Shown: piece after piece, positions 22,985 to 33,795 of the stretch
Numbering within the stretch: position 1 is the first letter of the stretch
Layout of the letters: the number at the start of each line of letters is the position of its first letter
Assembly (NCBI GenBank): GCA_025201805.1
Contig: MU619248.1
Coordinates: forward strand, 302,060-366,059
Length of the DNA: 64,000 nucleotides
Source of the DNA: Parasitella parasitica
Lineage: Eukaryota > Mucoromycota > Mucoromycetes > Mucorales > Mucoraceae
Direction: 5' to 3'
The notes under the pieces: generated by a model
The model's database searches: none
Told to the model about the DNA's origin: nothing
Seen by the model: the letters and a program-made list of their open reading frames with translations, nothing else
Made by a program: the position numbers and the translations under genes

Positions 22985-23425
22985 GTCTTGTAGAGACGAT
23001 CAGTGTAGTAGCAAAATAGTCAGGCAAGTGAAAACTGAAAGACTAGATCAACATAAACGCAAATTCCATGTAAAAACTTCATTGCTACTGAAGTGGGCGA
23101 TCTGAAAAAAAAAAATGAGGAGAGCTTTTTTTGTCACTTTATTAAGCTTTTTTTCATGCGATTTGCAATAGAGAAACGAGCTCTTTTTTGAAACAGTATA
23201 AACTTCAAATGACTTTCCATGATTTTTATGATATTATGGAATCGTACAAACTTCATATATAATTTTCATGCATTTGCGACAGAGAGATAAGACAAAGAAT
23301 ACTTGTACAAACTTGTTTTTTTTTCTCTTCATGCAATAGAGAGTCAAGTGTTTCTTAAAATCGAGGGGCGCTTTTGAACATCCCAGTTGGCGCTTCGATA
23401 GCGCTTTTGAGCCTTCCAATTTGCT
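22985..23425 (-). repeat. Dispersed repeat B, copy 1 (inverted relative to copy 2)
   Basis: Read on the minus strand, this segment matches 41778-42139 over most of its length. Shared landmarks in the same order are GCGCCAACT(A/G)GGATGTT, CAAAAGCGCCCC, AAGAAACACTTG, CTATTGCA, CTTGTACAA, TCTCT(T/C)TGTCGCAA, TTTTCACTTGCCTGACTA and GCTACTAC(A/T)CTGATCGT. The repeat has internal degenerate units built from TGCA and TGTACAAAC motifs. It has no open frame. It may be a non-autonomous transposon or an LTR fragment; the class is unknown. Confidence 0.7.
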
Positions 23426-23920
23426 TTAAAGACGCTTGCACCTGGTTATAGAGGGAGGGAGAAAAAACAATACTAGCCAGCAACAATAACTAATGTTCCA
23501 CCTGCTTGTGAGAAGCACTTGTGGGAAGACATGTTCAACTCCAGGCACAGCAAAATATCATCTATCACGTTTTGCGTACTTTTGTGGCCACGATTACATT
23601 AGAGCAGCAAGTCTTTTATACACGCTTCATATCTTTAGATAGTAAATAAATCAAAAAGTGTTCTTATCTTGGTCCAAATTACCCCTTCTGGAGCAACACT
23701 AATTCTACTTTTAGAAGGTGCAAATCTGGTTTAATCTGCAGCAATGTGTATTTCAGCCATGTACATGAAGCTTTTAGTCCAACAACATTGCAGATAAAAC
23801 TAAAAAGGAGGGTTACTGTTTGTGTTTAACGGAAAGCGATGCAAAAATACATAATAAACACAGTTTGACAAAAATTGAGAGCCGGGCAAAAAAAGTTCTA
23901 AAGCAGTTTGTATTCGTTAA
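23426..23920. other. Intergenic
   Basis: AT-rich interval between repeat B and the 3' end of the TBC-domain gene. No feature recognised. Confidence 0.4.
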
Positions 23921-26061
23921 TCACTGTTGCAGAGAGCTTAATTTTTGAGCTTCATGCAGCTTTTGCTTCATCAATTGGTAATCATTTTCACTTTCGGCAT
24001 ATTTTAGCTTCATGTCAATCAAAAGAGCCTCCAACTCGGATACTCTACCCTCTAGCAATGAGTTTGTATCCACCAAACAAGCATTGTGCTGTGCCAATTC
24101 GTCAAATTGCCTTTGTCGTTCATCGTCCATACAATTCTTGATCTTGATCATCTCGGCCTTCATCACAGCTAACTCATGTCTCAACTGCTGATTCTCTGCT
24201 CCCAAAGTAGCCATCGCCATTTTAGAACTGATTGCCTGCTGTGCTATATCCTGATGCTCTTTTTCCAGTGATTTATACGATAATTTGAGCTTCTTGATTT
24301 GATCTTGTAGTTCAAAATTCTCCCTCCGGATGCTGTCTTCTATTGATTGAATTTTGGCTTCTTTTGCTGCTTCTGCTTCATATTGCTTTGACAGCTTTTC
24401 TAGCTGTTTCAACGAAATATCAAAGCTATACGCATCTTGAACAAAGTCGTAAACATTTTCCTACCAACGCTTGAGTCAAATAGCCCACAAAGTCAGTAGT
24501 ACCTAGAAATACCTTGTATGCGTCAAAAATTGTTCCAGAAAAGAATACTAGCAAGGATTCGAATTCAAGGCTGAGGATAACCTGCTGATTCTTTTTCATG
24601 AGGGCAAGTGCAAAGTTGAGAATGATATGCGAGCCTTCCACAAACAACAAGTCAAACACTCGGAAAACAAGGTCTAAAGGACATCGGTAGGCAAATAACG
24701 TCATGAACCATTGTGAGGCATACATGCTAGGCACGACGCCTTGTGCATCCAAATGACGATGTACTTGCGGTAAATGTTGTAGCAGCAGCTGGTCAAACTG
24801 ATACATGTGTCTATGCAGTGTTTCCATCTGCGGTGTGAAATGTCCTCTTAGACCATAATGACCCATCAGCTTTAACAGGACACAAAAAGCAGCTTCATCA
24901 GGCATCTATAAATCGTATCGCATGTTTAAAAGAGATGCTCCCTTGCCTCCCCTCCCCCATTTTTTTTTTTTTTTTTTCAAACTTACATGTAATAGTAATA
25001 CGCCTACTACAAAATGAAGGCCTTGACAATATCCCACATGCTCATCAAATAAGCTGTACGCCTTTATTACATTGAAAAGCATTTCTTGACCCTCTCCATT
25101 CTTGTCTTTAAAGTACGGCAAAGCTGGAAAGGTTCGTGGTAAATCTCTGCGGATCACTTTTTCGTGAGGGCTTGTCTGGTCAAGTAATTCACGATATTCG
25201 TCCTCAACCAAATCACTGTCGGCTTCAGAGTTGGAGAAGATGCGCCATAGTTTGCCTCTTAGCTGTGAAGGAATGCCGATGCTGATGAGTGATCGGAATT
25301 TGCTGTGCTGGGTTGTGTTTACACGATCAAAATCGGAAATCACAGATGACCAGAACTCTACAGTGCCAAATGGTTACAAGATGATTGGTTTCAGCAGCAT
25401 TATGTACTGTACCCCAATCAATGTCTCCCCTTGATGATTGTTCTTTCAGTTTCTCCAAGTTATGTGATGTCTCTTCCTTCAACTGTGCTTGTTTAGAGGA
25501 ATTTTGATGCCCTGTTCTCGTAAATTTTGATAGTAACAGGTCGTAATAGCTTGTTGTGCTCGGCGTAGGGCTATGCGTTGGTCTATTGATGTTGTGGTCA
25601 TTCTTGGATATTGTGTTTGAGGCTAGTTTCTCTATGCTAGATATCATTTGCCAATCCTCATTATTGTTATGTGGTGCTAAATCGATTGATAGACAGTCGT
25701 CATTGTCCATCCTGTCTGTTTCTATGCTGCTACAATTATCCGTTGCTATGGAGTTGTTTCCTTTGACGTTTTGCTGTGTAACAGTGGGTATAGTATTAGT
25801 TGCTCCATTGTCCTGTGAAGACGCAGATGAACGCAGCGTATCACTGCTAGTTTTAGTGCTGTCAGCATCTTCAAATTCTTCTTCTTCAGAATCGCTTGAA
25901 TCAGACTCTTGGTCAGTTTTCACTTGGACTTTAAAGCCGAAATGGTCAACGTATTCCGGCTTTTCCGGATTCAACAATGCTTCATCTACCACATTTAAAT
26001 CGAAATCATTGACAACAGGCTTTACTACTGCTGCATTTTTTGACGCCGAAGCCACATTCAT
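23921..26061 (-). CDS. TBC-domain Rab GTPase-activating protein (Gyp5/Gyl1-like)
   Basis: Four exons (25413-26061, 24987-25357, 24513-24905, 23921-24460) encode 650 residues. The first ~215 are acidic and Ser/Thr-rich, with a DSSDSEEEEFEDADS block. The TBC domain starts at GIPSQLRGKLWRIFS; it carries the arginine-finger motif (IRRDLPRTFP) and the glutamine-finger motif (VGYCQGLHF), both required to stimulate GTP hydrolysis on Rab proteins. A long coiled coil (about residues 490-650, Glu/Lys/Gln-rich heptads) ends the protein. This order of acidic N-terminus, TBC and coiled coil fits Gyp5/Gyl1 and EVI5-like proteins acting on Sec4/Ypt1-type Rabs in exocytosis. Intron 3 is 52 nt and must be removed to keep phase (FDAYK joined to ENVYDFVQDAYS). 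Intron 2 has a poly-A and a G-run tract in the transcript. Confidence 0.92.
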
Positions 26062-26325
26062 GATAGTTGCGAAAGTAGAAAAAAAAAAAAAACAGGCAGA
26101 AAAGCAGAAAAGCAGAAAAGGAGCCCAACTAAAATATTCAACACAAAGCCCAGAATCATCATTGCTTGATTGTTGTGTGACTTTAAGGACTAATGTTTAC
26201 ATAACTCAGTTTGCATCGAGTCTTGTGAGAATGATGTATTTTTGGTGATGAAGATTGTTTGAGGCACAAAATGACGGAGTCAAGGAGTGATGATCGAACA
26301 ATTCTTGAGTTTATTCAAATAAACA

Positions 26326-27825
26326 CTAATTTGCTTTTGTCCAGGGATCCGTTGGCGGATTTGGAGATTGGCTACTGGTGCTAGTTGCAGTGCTGCTGCT
26401 GCTGCTGCTGCTGCTGCTAAGGGGATCTCTGTCATCATAATATTCCCATAGTCCACAATCTTCGCAATCTTCTTCTGGCATGCAGTTGGGTAAAGGGAAA
26501 TCCTCTGGATTTTTGAGTATGTTTTCTATCACATCTCGGACTCTGTGTGATCTGATATCAACTCTCCATCCATTTTTATTCACCGTATCCCATACACACA
26601 CTTTTCCTGTATGACAACGAGATTCCATAGCGTAACCACCGTACCAGCAACTGCTCGAAGGTCCCTAGTTCGATCCTCGTTCCTTAGCAAACATGCCAAA
26701 TTGATGCAGCCCAATGCTCACTTACCGTACAAACACCAACAAAAATAGGATCTGCAGTGTGACCAAAATGCCAAAGAGGCATTTTCTTGGTTACGGCACC
26801 GGATGGGAGATGCAATCTTGACGAAGCCAGTTTATCGCCAGGTATTTCAAATGTCACAGTAGGAATACCGTAGGTCAATCCCACCAGACTTGCCACAGCA
26901 CCACCCAAAGAATGGCCTGTAATCCATATAGTGCTATTCTTGTAAGTCTCCAGAACATTTTCGATAATGCTCAGCGCATTGTCATAGTAGAGCTCTGAGT
27001 TTTGGATGTTGTTCTGTAAACAGCTGCTCTCGCATTTGTATTCATTTCCCTGGTAGCAATCACATACAGGAGACCAAGCACGGCTGATTCTCGCACAACA
27101 GCAAGAGAAAAGCATATTGTCATTGATCTTGTCCTTTTCTCCTGTGGGGCCCCCGGTCCACAAACCTGCGCTTGTTCCCTTGATACTGACCACAATTAAC
27201 TCGTCATTCTCATCTGCATAAATGTGGCCGCGAATTCCATCTGATTCCCATCCAAACGAGCTATTCTGCTCATCAAGGTTAGCGCCATGTAAGAAACGTA
27301 TTGTTGTCAGTGCCTTACCAGTTGCCAAGGTGCGCCAAGATCATACCACTCGGTATTATTCAAATTGATGTCCAAATAGGCATTGTTAGTCATCATTGCC
27401 AGAGCCAGAACCGAGGGTCTGTGTGTGATGTCGGGCACAAGGCCGATAGTTGATTCTAAATGCATAGGCCTGACACGATTGTCCCATCTCGCAAATGTGC
27501 CGTATTCTCTTTGCATGACCAACTCGTTTATGTCCGCATCGATAGGCTTATCCATGACTGCATATGTACCTTGCAGAGAATATGTAGCGTCCTGTGCATG
27601 GTTGACAGCCATTTCGCTGCCATGGATGTCTATTTTTCGAAAAAGACTTGGAATGGGTCCATGCGCAGAGGCATGGTGGTATACTGTCTTTAACTTTAGG
27701 GTATTTACTGGTTTGTGCGAGGGAAGAAATGGCATCTGTAAGTTGAATGCTTGTGTCAAGGATACTGCAAACAGCAATATTAGCAGCAAACAAGCTTGTC
27801 TTTTGTTTGATTTCAAGCGCATCAT
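26326..27825 (-). CDS. ATG15: Vacuolar/autophagic lipase Atg15
   Basis: Three exons (27319-27825, 26726-27265, 26326-26664) encode 461 residues. The N-terminus has a basic start and a single hydrophobic helix (CLLLILLFAVSLTQA) that serves as a membrane anchor for multivesicular-body delivery. The alpha/beta-hydrolase core has the serine elbow GHSLGG (about residues 285-290; Ser about 287). It also has the Atg15 signatures GTSAGLW, SCCCARIS, GVCTGPSSSCWYGGY and ESRCHTGKVCVWD. Atg15 degrades the membranes of autophagic and Cvt bodies in the vacuole. The tail holds a serine run encoded by a CTG/AGC microsatellite followed by a Pro/Thr-rich end. Intron 1 is 53 nt; leaving it in gives a stop three codons later. 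Confidence 0.95.
26391..26418. repeat. GCT/AGC trinucleotide microsatellite inside ATG15
   Basis: About nine TGC/GCT repeats, read as AGC (Ser) on the minus strand, encode the serine run in the Atg15 tail. Likely variable in length between strains. Confidence 0.85.
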
Positions 27826-28839
27826 CGTCTTGCAAAAGGGGGCTTTATATTTGTGTAGGAAAAAGGGATTGATAAGAGTTTTACAATGCGGTTACTTTTT
27901 TTTATGAGAGATTATATATTGTACTGCCGCCTTGACTGTAGCACGAATGATCATAGCTCACCATACCGTGATAATGAGCAGAACTCGTATCACGTGCATG
28001 ACGTTACAACGAATGGATCTGAATATTGCATACCAACTCTCAGTCAAATGATATGATATGACACCAAGTACGATCAAACGTTGACATTTCTCAGCTTTTG
28101 AATACTTTTAGAGAAGATCCACATTTTCCCTTTCTGTTGTGATAATCTCAAACAATTACATAAAGCCTTTCCTCTTTGGGTGCCATATCTTTAGATTCAT
28201 TAAGCGACCTGCAGCGATTTTGTGGGACCCGACAATGATTATCAGAAAAAAAAAAGTTCCTATGAAAACGTAAAAGAAGATTAAATATTCCGTGAGTCAG
28301 GAACCGTCATTATGCCAATTTGCCATCTTGGGGCATTTCACCTTCATAGTCTCACTCCAACAAATACGACAGCTCACAGTTCGCAGCTGGGAAAAAACAA
28401 ATCCAGATGTAAGATATAAAGGTTTGTTTGTTATTATTTACTTGGGATTATGATGACACACAAAGTTTCAACATCAAGAACAGTTAGCATTTCAATGTTC
28501 GACATGATTGCAACTGGAATCGGAGAAACTCTACATGTCAGATTCGACTTGATCTCTTGATGAGCAACCTTTGTTGTGAATCAAGTGGCATCTCCCCCAT
28601 CAGTAAATGCCTTGCTATCAACTCGAACTAAAAGTTTATAAAAACCTCCTGCCATTTTCTTTTTCTTTTTGCATTGCCACTATATCGAGTAGACTACACA
28701 AACAAATATCCAACTGCTGTTCAAAGCAAATTGTTTGGCACTCTATAGACAAACAACATATACTTTTTAATAGACTCGCTTAATCCAATCTACTCTTCTC
28801 TTTCTCTCCTTTTATATATTTCCTTCTAGTCTCTAAATC
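27826..28839. other. Divergent promoter region, ATG15 and Zn2Cys6 factor
   Basis: About 1 kb between two genes transcribed away from each other. Pyrimidine-rich sequence (28786-28830) precedes the Zn2Cys6 start. No coding sequence seen. Confidence 0.45.
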
Positions 28840-29759
28840 ATGTATGAACCTCATCAAGACACCAAAAATGACAAGCATGTCTTTCCTGAGCCAAATACAT
28901 ACGACTATGCCTCACAGCTAATGTTTGATGCAACCACATTTGGCCCAGTATCGAATCCGATCGAGCTTCATCCCGCCTATCTTGATTTTTTCCAGCAAGG
29001 CGCCGATCCTTATGAAATGATGCGCTATCAGGCTGCCATGCAGCAATCGCACGACTATGCTTCATCATGCTCATCCAACAATACTCCTCCCACATCATAC
29101 AGTCACCCTTTACAGCAGCAGGTAAAATGCCTTATTTTAGTGTGTTGGTTAGACTATTAAACCATATCTTCTATTAGAACTATTCCGTGCCACAGCCACT
29201 ACCCTCTCATTCAATGCAACAACAAACAGCCACCTATCCAATGATGGCATTCCATCAAGATAATAACCCAATGGGCATTTCGTTAGAGCAAGCTACTATG
29301 AACTATTCTATCCCTTACGATCATCAGGCGTACATGGGCGTAGCGCCTGTGCCCACACTGTCCACATCTTCGTCATCGTCATCTTCGTTATCTTCCAACG
29401 CTGCATACGGTTTAAACACAAGCGACAATAGAGGTGCTCAAGTATATGTCAGAAAAGCCTGTGTGTCATGTAAGCAATCCCACGTTGCATGTGATGTCCA
29501 AAGACCGTGCGCGAGATGTGTGAGACTAAATAAAGCTGATACGTGTGTCGACGCTGAAAGAAAAAAGAGAGGAAGACCTTGTGGCTCCAGCAAAAAGAAA
29601 AAAGAACTGCAACAACAACAGCAACAGCAACAGCAACAGCAGCAGCAGCAGCAGCAGCAACAACAACAGCAACAGCAACAGCAACAACAGCATCAGCAAC
29701 AGCAACAGCATCAGCATCAGCAAACCCACTTGGTGGCCAACTACAATCATCTATTGTAA
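28840..29759 (+). CDS. Zn2Cys6 transcription factor with polyglutamine C-terminus
   Basis: Two exons (28840-29121, 29178-29759) encode 287 residues. The first ~185 residues are rich in Gln, Ser, Tyr, Pro and His, as in activation domains. The binuclear zinc cluster begins at Cys189 with spacing C-x2-C-x6-C-x5-C-x2-C-x8-C (core CVSCKQSHVACD), preceded by RKA and followed by a basic KKRGRPCGSSKKKK segment that can contact DNA or act as a nuclear signal. The KKRGRP ending is typical of the Ert1/Rds2-like group in early-diverging fungi. The C-terminus is almost pure Gln with a few His, from about residue 234 to the end. Targets unknown. Polyglutamine length may vary between isolates. Confidence 0.9.
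29608..29735. repeat. CAA/CAG repeat tract
   Basis: Mixed CAA and CAG triplets with a few CAT codons, encoding the polyglutamine tail. Mixed codons slow expansion compared with a pure CAG run. Confidence 0.9.
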
Positions 29760-30172
29760 CCTAGTATGGAATTTTAATAAATAAATTATAATTTGTGTTA
29801 TATACAGCATGCATATATCATGATCCTGTGCATTTAAAAATCTGTATGTGGCTGTCTAATCCTGTAATGATGCATTGACATATGAGCTGGTATGTAGAAC
29901 AATGTACTGTTTCTTCCGTTTTTTTTATAAATCTCAAGAATATCAGATAAATTCGTTTTTATCCCACCAAGAGAAGGCGTATTCAGATCACCCAGAGAAG
30001 TAAATCAATAGAATGATAAATGCAAGAGCAAGGCTCAAAACAAAACTACGTATCAGTCGACAGCTAGCAGAGCTGAATACCGCGCACAGCACAAACACAT
30101 CAATTCTTCATAAAGACAAAACGTTACAACAGTCATCACACAAAGATGTAAGTCTTAAGCATATGCAGCCAC
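29760..30172. other. Intergenic
   Basis: 3' region of the Zn2Cys6 gene (AATAAA-like motifs near 29776) and promoter of the C2H2 gene. Nothing else recognised. Confidence 0.4.
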
Positions 30173-31108
30173 ATGAAATATGAAATTCACAAGGCTTTAA
30201 TCAAGCTTCCAGACATTGACGACCCAAATTGCCATTGTAAAATTTGCAAAGTAACATGCAGCAACCAAGTCGATTACAGTCATCATTTGAAACGTATCCA
30301 CTCGGTAAAACTCAAGAAACCTGACATTGATGATCCCAATCGCCAGTGCAAAGTCTGCAATCTAAAATTCAATACCCAGACAGAGTACCTAGCTCATTTG
30401 GACAGTATCCGCAGCATAGATCCATTACTCAAGAGAACAGAGATACAACAGGAACCAGTAGGCGCACTTCTTGATCCAGATAACCCTAGCTATCATTGCA
30501 GCGTCTGTAATATTACCAAGGAAACCAGACGTGCCTATCGAAAACACTGCCAAAAAGCACATGACATGAGCCTTTGGTCAGGATTTCATGGTCCCTACGC
30601 AAATCCTGGTATTTTACCAGACCCAGCAGACATGAACAACTACTGTAGGACTTGCGACAGGACTTTTAGCAGACACAAGCACTATCTACGCCATTTGATA
30701 TGCATCCATCGAGTAGAATATCGTCCGTCGCCAGCAGCTACCGTTGAAATTTCAGGAAGCAGAGGAAAGCATGCATCACATGTATCAACTCTTCACCAAA
30801 TCTTTGCGCGAAAGCTCACATTAGATCCAGACAATCTTCCCGATCCAAATGACCCAAATTTCTTTTGCCAATTGTGCAAGGTCACCAAGAAATCATTAAA
30901 AAAATACCACTCCCATTGCAAGTCTGTCCATGGCGTGAAAATGAAACGAAAGCTAAATTTCCGGTATCCTGATGCTACTATTGACATACATAACACAAAC
31001 TTTTATTGTGCAAAATGTGATCGATATTCAAAGACGAAGAGGCATTTTTCAAGCCATCTGAGAAAGTATCACGATTACAAGAACAGGCACCTTGCAAAAA
31101 ATCTTTAA
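30173..31108 (+). CDS. Six-unit C2H2 zinc-finger protein
   Basis: A single exon of 311 residues. It holds six units of C-x2-C ... H-x(3-5)-H type, each introduced by an Asp/Pro/Asn linker (PDIDDPN, LDPDNPS, LPDPADMN, LPDPNDPN). Unit 2 has lost its final His (HLDSIRS). The other five keep all ligands, for example CRTCDRTFSRHKHYLRHLICIH in unit 4. The Cys-x2-Cys-x12-His-x4-5-His spacing differs from a Kruppel array because the linkers are long and acidic instead of TGEKP. Proteins with this repeated linker are common in Mucorales, but their DNA or RNA targets are not known to me. An upstream exon cannot be ruled out; 30173 is the first in-frame ATG. Confidence 0.75.
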   Translation: MKYEIHKALIKLPDIDDPNCHCKICKVTCSNQVDYSHHLKRIHSVKLKKPDIDDPNRQCKVCNLKFNTQTEYLAHLDSIRSIDPLLKRTEIQQEPVGALLDPDNPSYHCSVCNITKETRRAYRKHCQKAHDMSLWSGFHGPYANPGILPDPADMNNYCRTCDRTFSRHKHYLRHLICIHRVEYRPSPAATVEISGSRGKHASHVSTLHQIFARKLTLDPDNLPDPNDPNFFCQLCKVTKKSLKKYHSHCKSVHGVKMKRKLNFRYPDATIDIHNTNFYCAKCDRYSKTKRHFSSHLRKYHDYKNRHLAKNL

Positions 31109-31301
31109 TGACTGGCGCTGAAAATTACACAGGGATAGCTCCAATATTAATACATTGCATTGCTTGCACCAAATACTCTAATTTTTTAAGGCTTTACAAG
31201 TATTTGTTAATTGTGAAGTTGATTTTAACTCCTCTCCATATTTGTAAAGAGCCAGCTTGAACCACTTATATTGTTGTTTGTTCCTCTTTTTACAGACTAA
31301 A

Positions 31302-32369
31302 ATGCTATCCACCATTTTCCGTACATCATCTCCTGTGCTTTTTCGCGCCAAAAACAGAGTAATATGCTCATAATTGAAGCTCTTGATGTTCTATTGTATT
31401 AATTCTCTCGATCAGTCCTTCTTTACACAGACTGGCAGCAATATCATTAGTTCTTGGTCAGAATCGCCTCATGCACAAATGGTACCGATGGTGATTGAGC
31501 AGACTGTGAGTCTCCCTTTGGATTTGCCACTCTGAATAGTACTAAGAAATTTTTAATGGACAGGGCCGTGGCGAGAGAGCATACGATATCTTTTCTCGTT
31601 TGTTGAAGGAACGAATTATTTGTCTGAACGGGCCTGTAAGTAGAAAATATTGCCTGTCTCTTTGTATAGGAAAAAGCTCAATTGAGTTATTCGCTCGGTT
31701 AGGTAACAGATGGACTTGCTTCAGTCATTGTAGCCCAACTCTTATTTCTGGAGGCTGAAAGCACTGAGAAACAGATCAGCTTATACATAAATTCACCAGG
31801 TGGGAGTGTTACGGCCGGCATGGCGATTTACGATACAGTGAGTAGCCAGAAAAATTGGATCAAAGCACCGTGCTTAAAACATGTGCGTAGATGCAATATA
31901 TTCAATCGCCAGTATCTACATTATGTAATGGTCAAGCTTGTTCAATGGGATCACTTTTACTCGCTGCAGGTAGTGTGTCAAATACCAACAAACTGAGCAT
32001 AGTTTAATGTAAAATTAACAAGGTGAACCTGGCAAAAGATACGCTTTGCCTAATGCTTCGATCATGATACATCAGCCGTCTGGTGGTGCTGCTGGTCAGG
32101 CATCTGATATTGCTATTCACGCCCGAGAAATTCTGCGTGTGAGAGAGAGACTAAATAGAATCTACCAAAAGCACACTGGCATTCGTGATCTCGAGACTAT
32201 AGGTAAGCCTCGCTTTGAAGGGAAAAGCGACATTACTAACCACCAGCAAATAGAAAAAATGGTCGAAAGAGATTATTTTATGACAGCAGAGGAGGCAATG
32301 AACTTTGGGCTAATTGATAAAGTACTAGAAAAACGCATTGAACACAAGGTAGATGAACCCAAGAAATAA
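31302..32369 (+). CDS. CLPP: Mitochondrial ATP-dependent Clp protease proteolytic subunit
   Basis: Seven exons (31302-31358, 31416-31505, 31564-31635, 31703-31837, 31891-31969, 32023-32202, 32254-32369) encode 242 residues. The N-terminal ~35 residues are basic and Ser/Phe-rich, fitting a mitochondrial presequence. The serine protease core shows the oxyanion-loop [15 protein letters not shown], the nucleophile in GQACSMGS (Ser136), the His in IMIHQPSGG (His161) and the C-terminal ERDYFMT region that supplies the Asp. Tetradecameric ClpP works with ClpX in the matrix. Baker's yeast lacks ClpP, so its presence fits a non-yeast fungus. Exon 2 could begin at 31416 or 31431; both keep phase. The stop codon is 14 bases from the stop of the convergent IDH gene. 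Confidence 0.94.
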
Positions 32370-32383
32370 AAACGAAGGCTGTT

Positions 32384-33795
32384 TTACAATGACGAAATGA
32401 GTGATTTTGTAAAGTCAGTGGTGCTTTGTTGCCCTCCCATGTCACGCGTTCTGAACTCTTTGTTCTGAATTGTGAGATAAATTGCATTGGAGATACGGTT
32501 TGCATGATCCAAGAGACCCAAATGTCTCAGCATCATGACAGAGCTGAGTAACATGGCTGTAGGATTGGCAACATTGCTCCCGCCAATATCTTCGCCTACA
32601 TGACGACACCCCTATAAACACATTTGGCTCTTGTTATATACACACACATCATCAATTAATAGTGGTGACTGATTGTAACTTACAGGCTCGAAAACAGCAA
32701 ATTCTCTTCCGAAACTAGATCCGGGGATTATGCCAGGTCCACCAACCAGTCCAGCGCCAACGTTAGAAAGAATGTTGCCATAAAGATTAGGCAAAACTAG
32801 CACGTCGAATTGCTGAGGACGAGAGACCAGCTGCATTGAAGCATTATCTACAATCATGTCGTTGAGGACTATACCAGATTTCTTGTATTCCTTTTCATAA
32901 ATTTCACGGACAGTATTCAAGAATAATCCATCGCCCAATTTCCTATCATTTGCAGCAATACATGTCAACCCACAGAAAGAGAGATTTATCCACACTGATG
33001 TACAGTACTTACATGATGTTTGCTTTATGAACACATGTAACTTTTTTACGGTTATTTTTCAAGGCAAAGTCAAAGGCGAATCGAGCAATACGTTCAGTTT
33101 TGAATCGAGTTACCAGTTTCAATGACTCTACGACGCCGGGGAAAGACTGATGTTCCAATCCAGAGTATTCGCCCTCAGTATTCTCACGGACAATGGCCAA
33201 ATCAATTTCACTAAAGCGTGCTTTCACACCAGGGATAGTTTTAATCAGCGAAATGGAGGCATAAATATCCAAATCCTGCATAGAACGATTAAGTAATTTT
33301 TAACTATGGCTATAGCTTTTAGTCACATTTTTACCTTTCTCATAGACACGTTGAACGAAGCATGTCCTAACCTTGAAACAGGTGTATACAGAATACCCTT
33401 CAACCCAACTTTATTTCTGCGAAGCGATGCCAAAGTTTCCTTCATCAGGTCATCGTTACGAGAAACATGCCCTGACAAGTCAAATTGCTCCCACTCAACA
33501 GGGACTTCTGCGGCCTTGAAAACTGCTTTCACAGATTCAGATAGCTCTTGTCCAACGCCATCTCCAGGAACCAAAGTTACGGTATGCGTCTATTAATGAT
33601 TTTTTCTAGAATACATACGCGATCCATGAAGCAGTTGCTATGACTTACGGTAGAAGCTGAGGCAAAAGAGCGAGAAAAGCTCTATGTGTTTTCGTGTCTA
33701 TCAGTTAATGTTCTTATCTACACGAAAAGCTTAGCAAAATTTACTTTTGTCAGGCTTGAGTAGATGTGGTTTCTTGTAGTCACTTGTCTCAACAT
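32384..33795 (-). CDS. IDH1: NAD-dependent isocitrate dehydrogenase subunit 1, mitochondrial
   Basis: Six exons (33745-33795, 33649-33681, 33335-33589, 33013-33275, 32684-32942, 32384-32611) encode 362 residues. Exons 1 and 2 (17 and 11 codons) give the presequence [17 protein letters not shown] plus [11 protein letters not shown], and the mature part begins [14 protein letters not shown]. The isopropylmalate/isocitrate dehydrogenase family motifs are present: [28 protein letters not shown] and the DNASMQLV region. The regulatory-type subunit is suggested by overall similarity to Idh1, but the subunit choice (Idh1 versus Idh2) is inferred. The enzyme is the rate-controlling octamer of the TCA cycle. 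It shares a divergent promoter region with the importin gene and overlaps, by probable 3' UTRs, the ClpP gene. Confidence 0.92.

Noticed and set aside
26640-26680. tRNA-like B-box string (GTTCGATCCTC) in the ATG15 intron
   Set aside because: No A box or cloverleaf around it; coincidence.
29526-29750. Poly-Leu frame on the minus strand of the CAG repeat
   Set aside because: Antisense shadow of the polyglutamine repeat.
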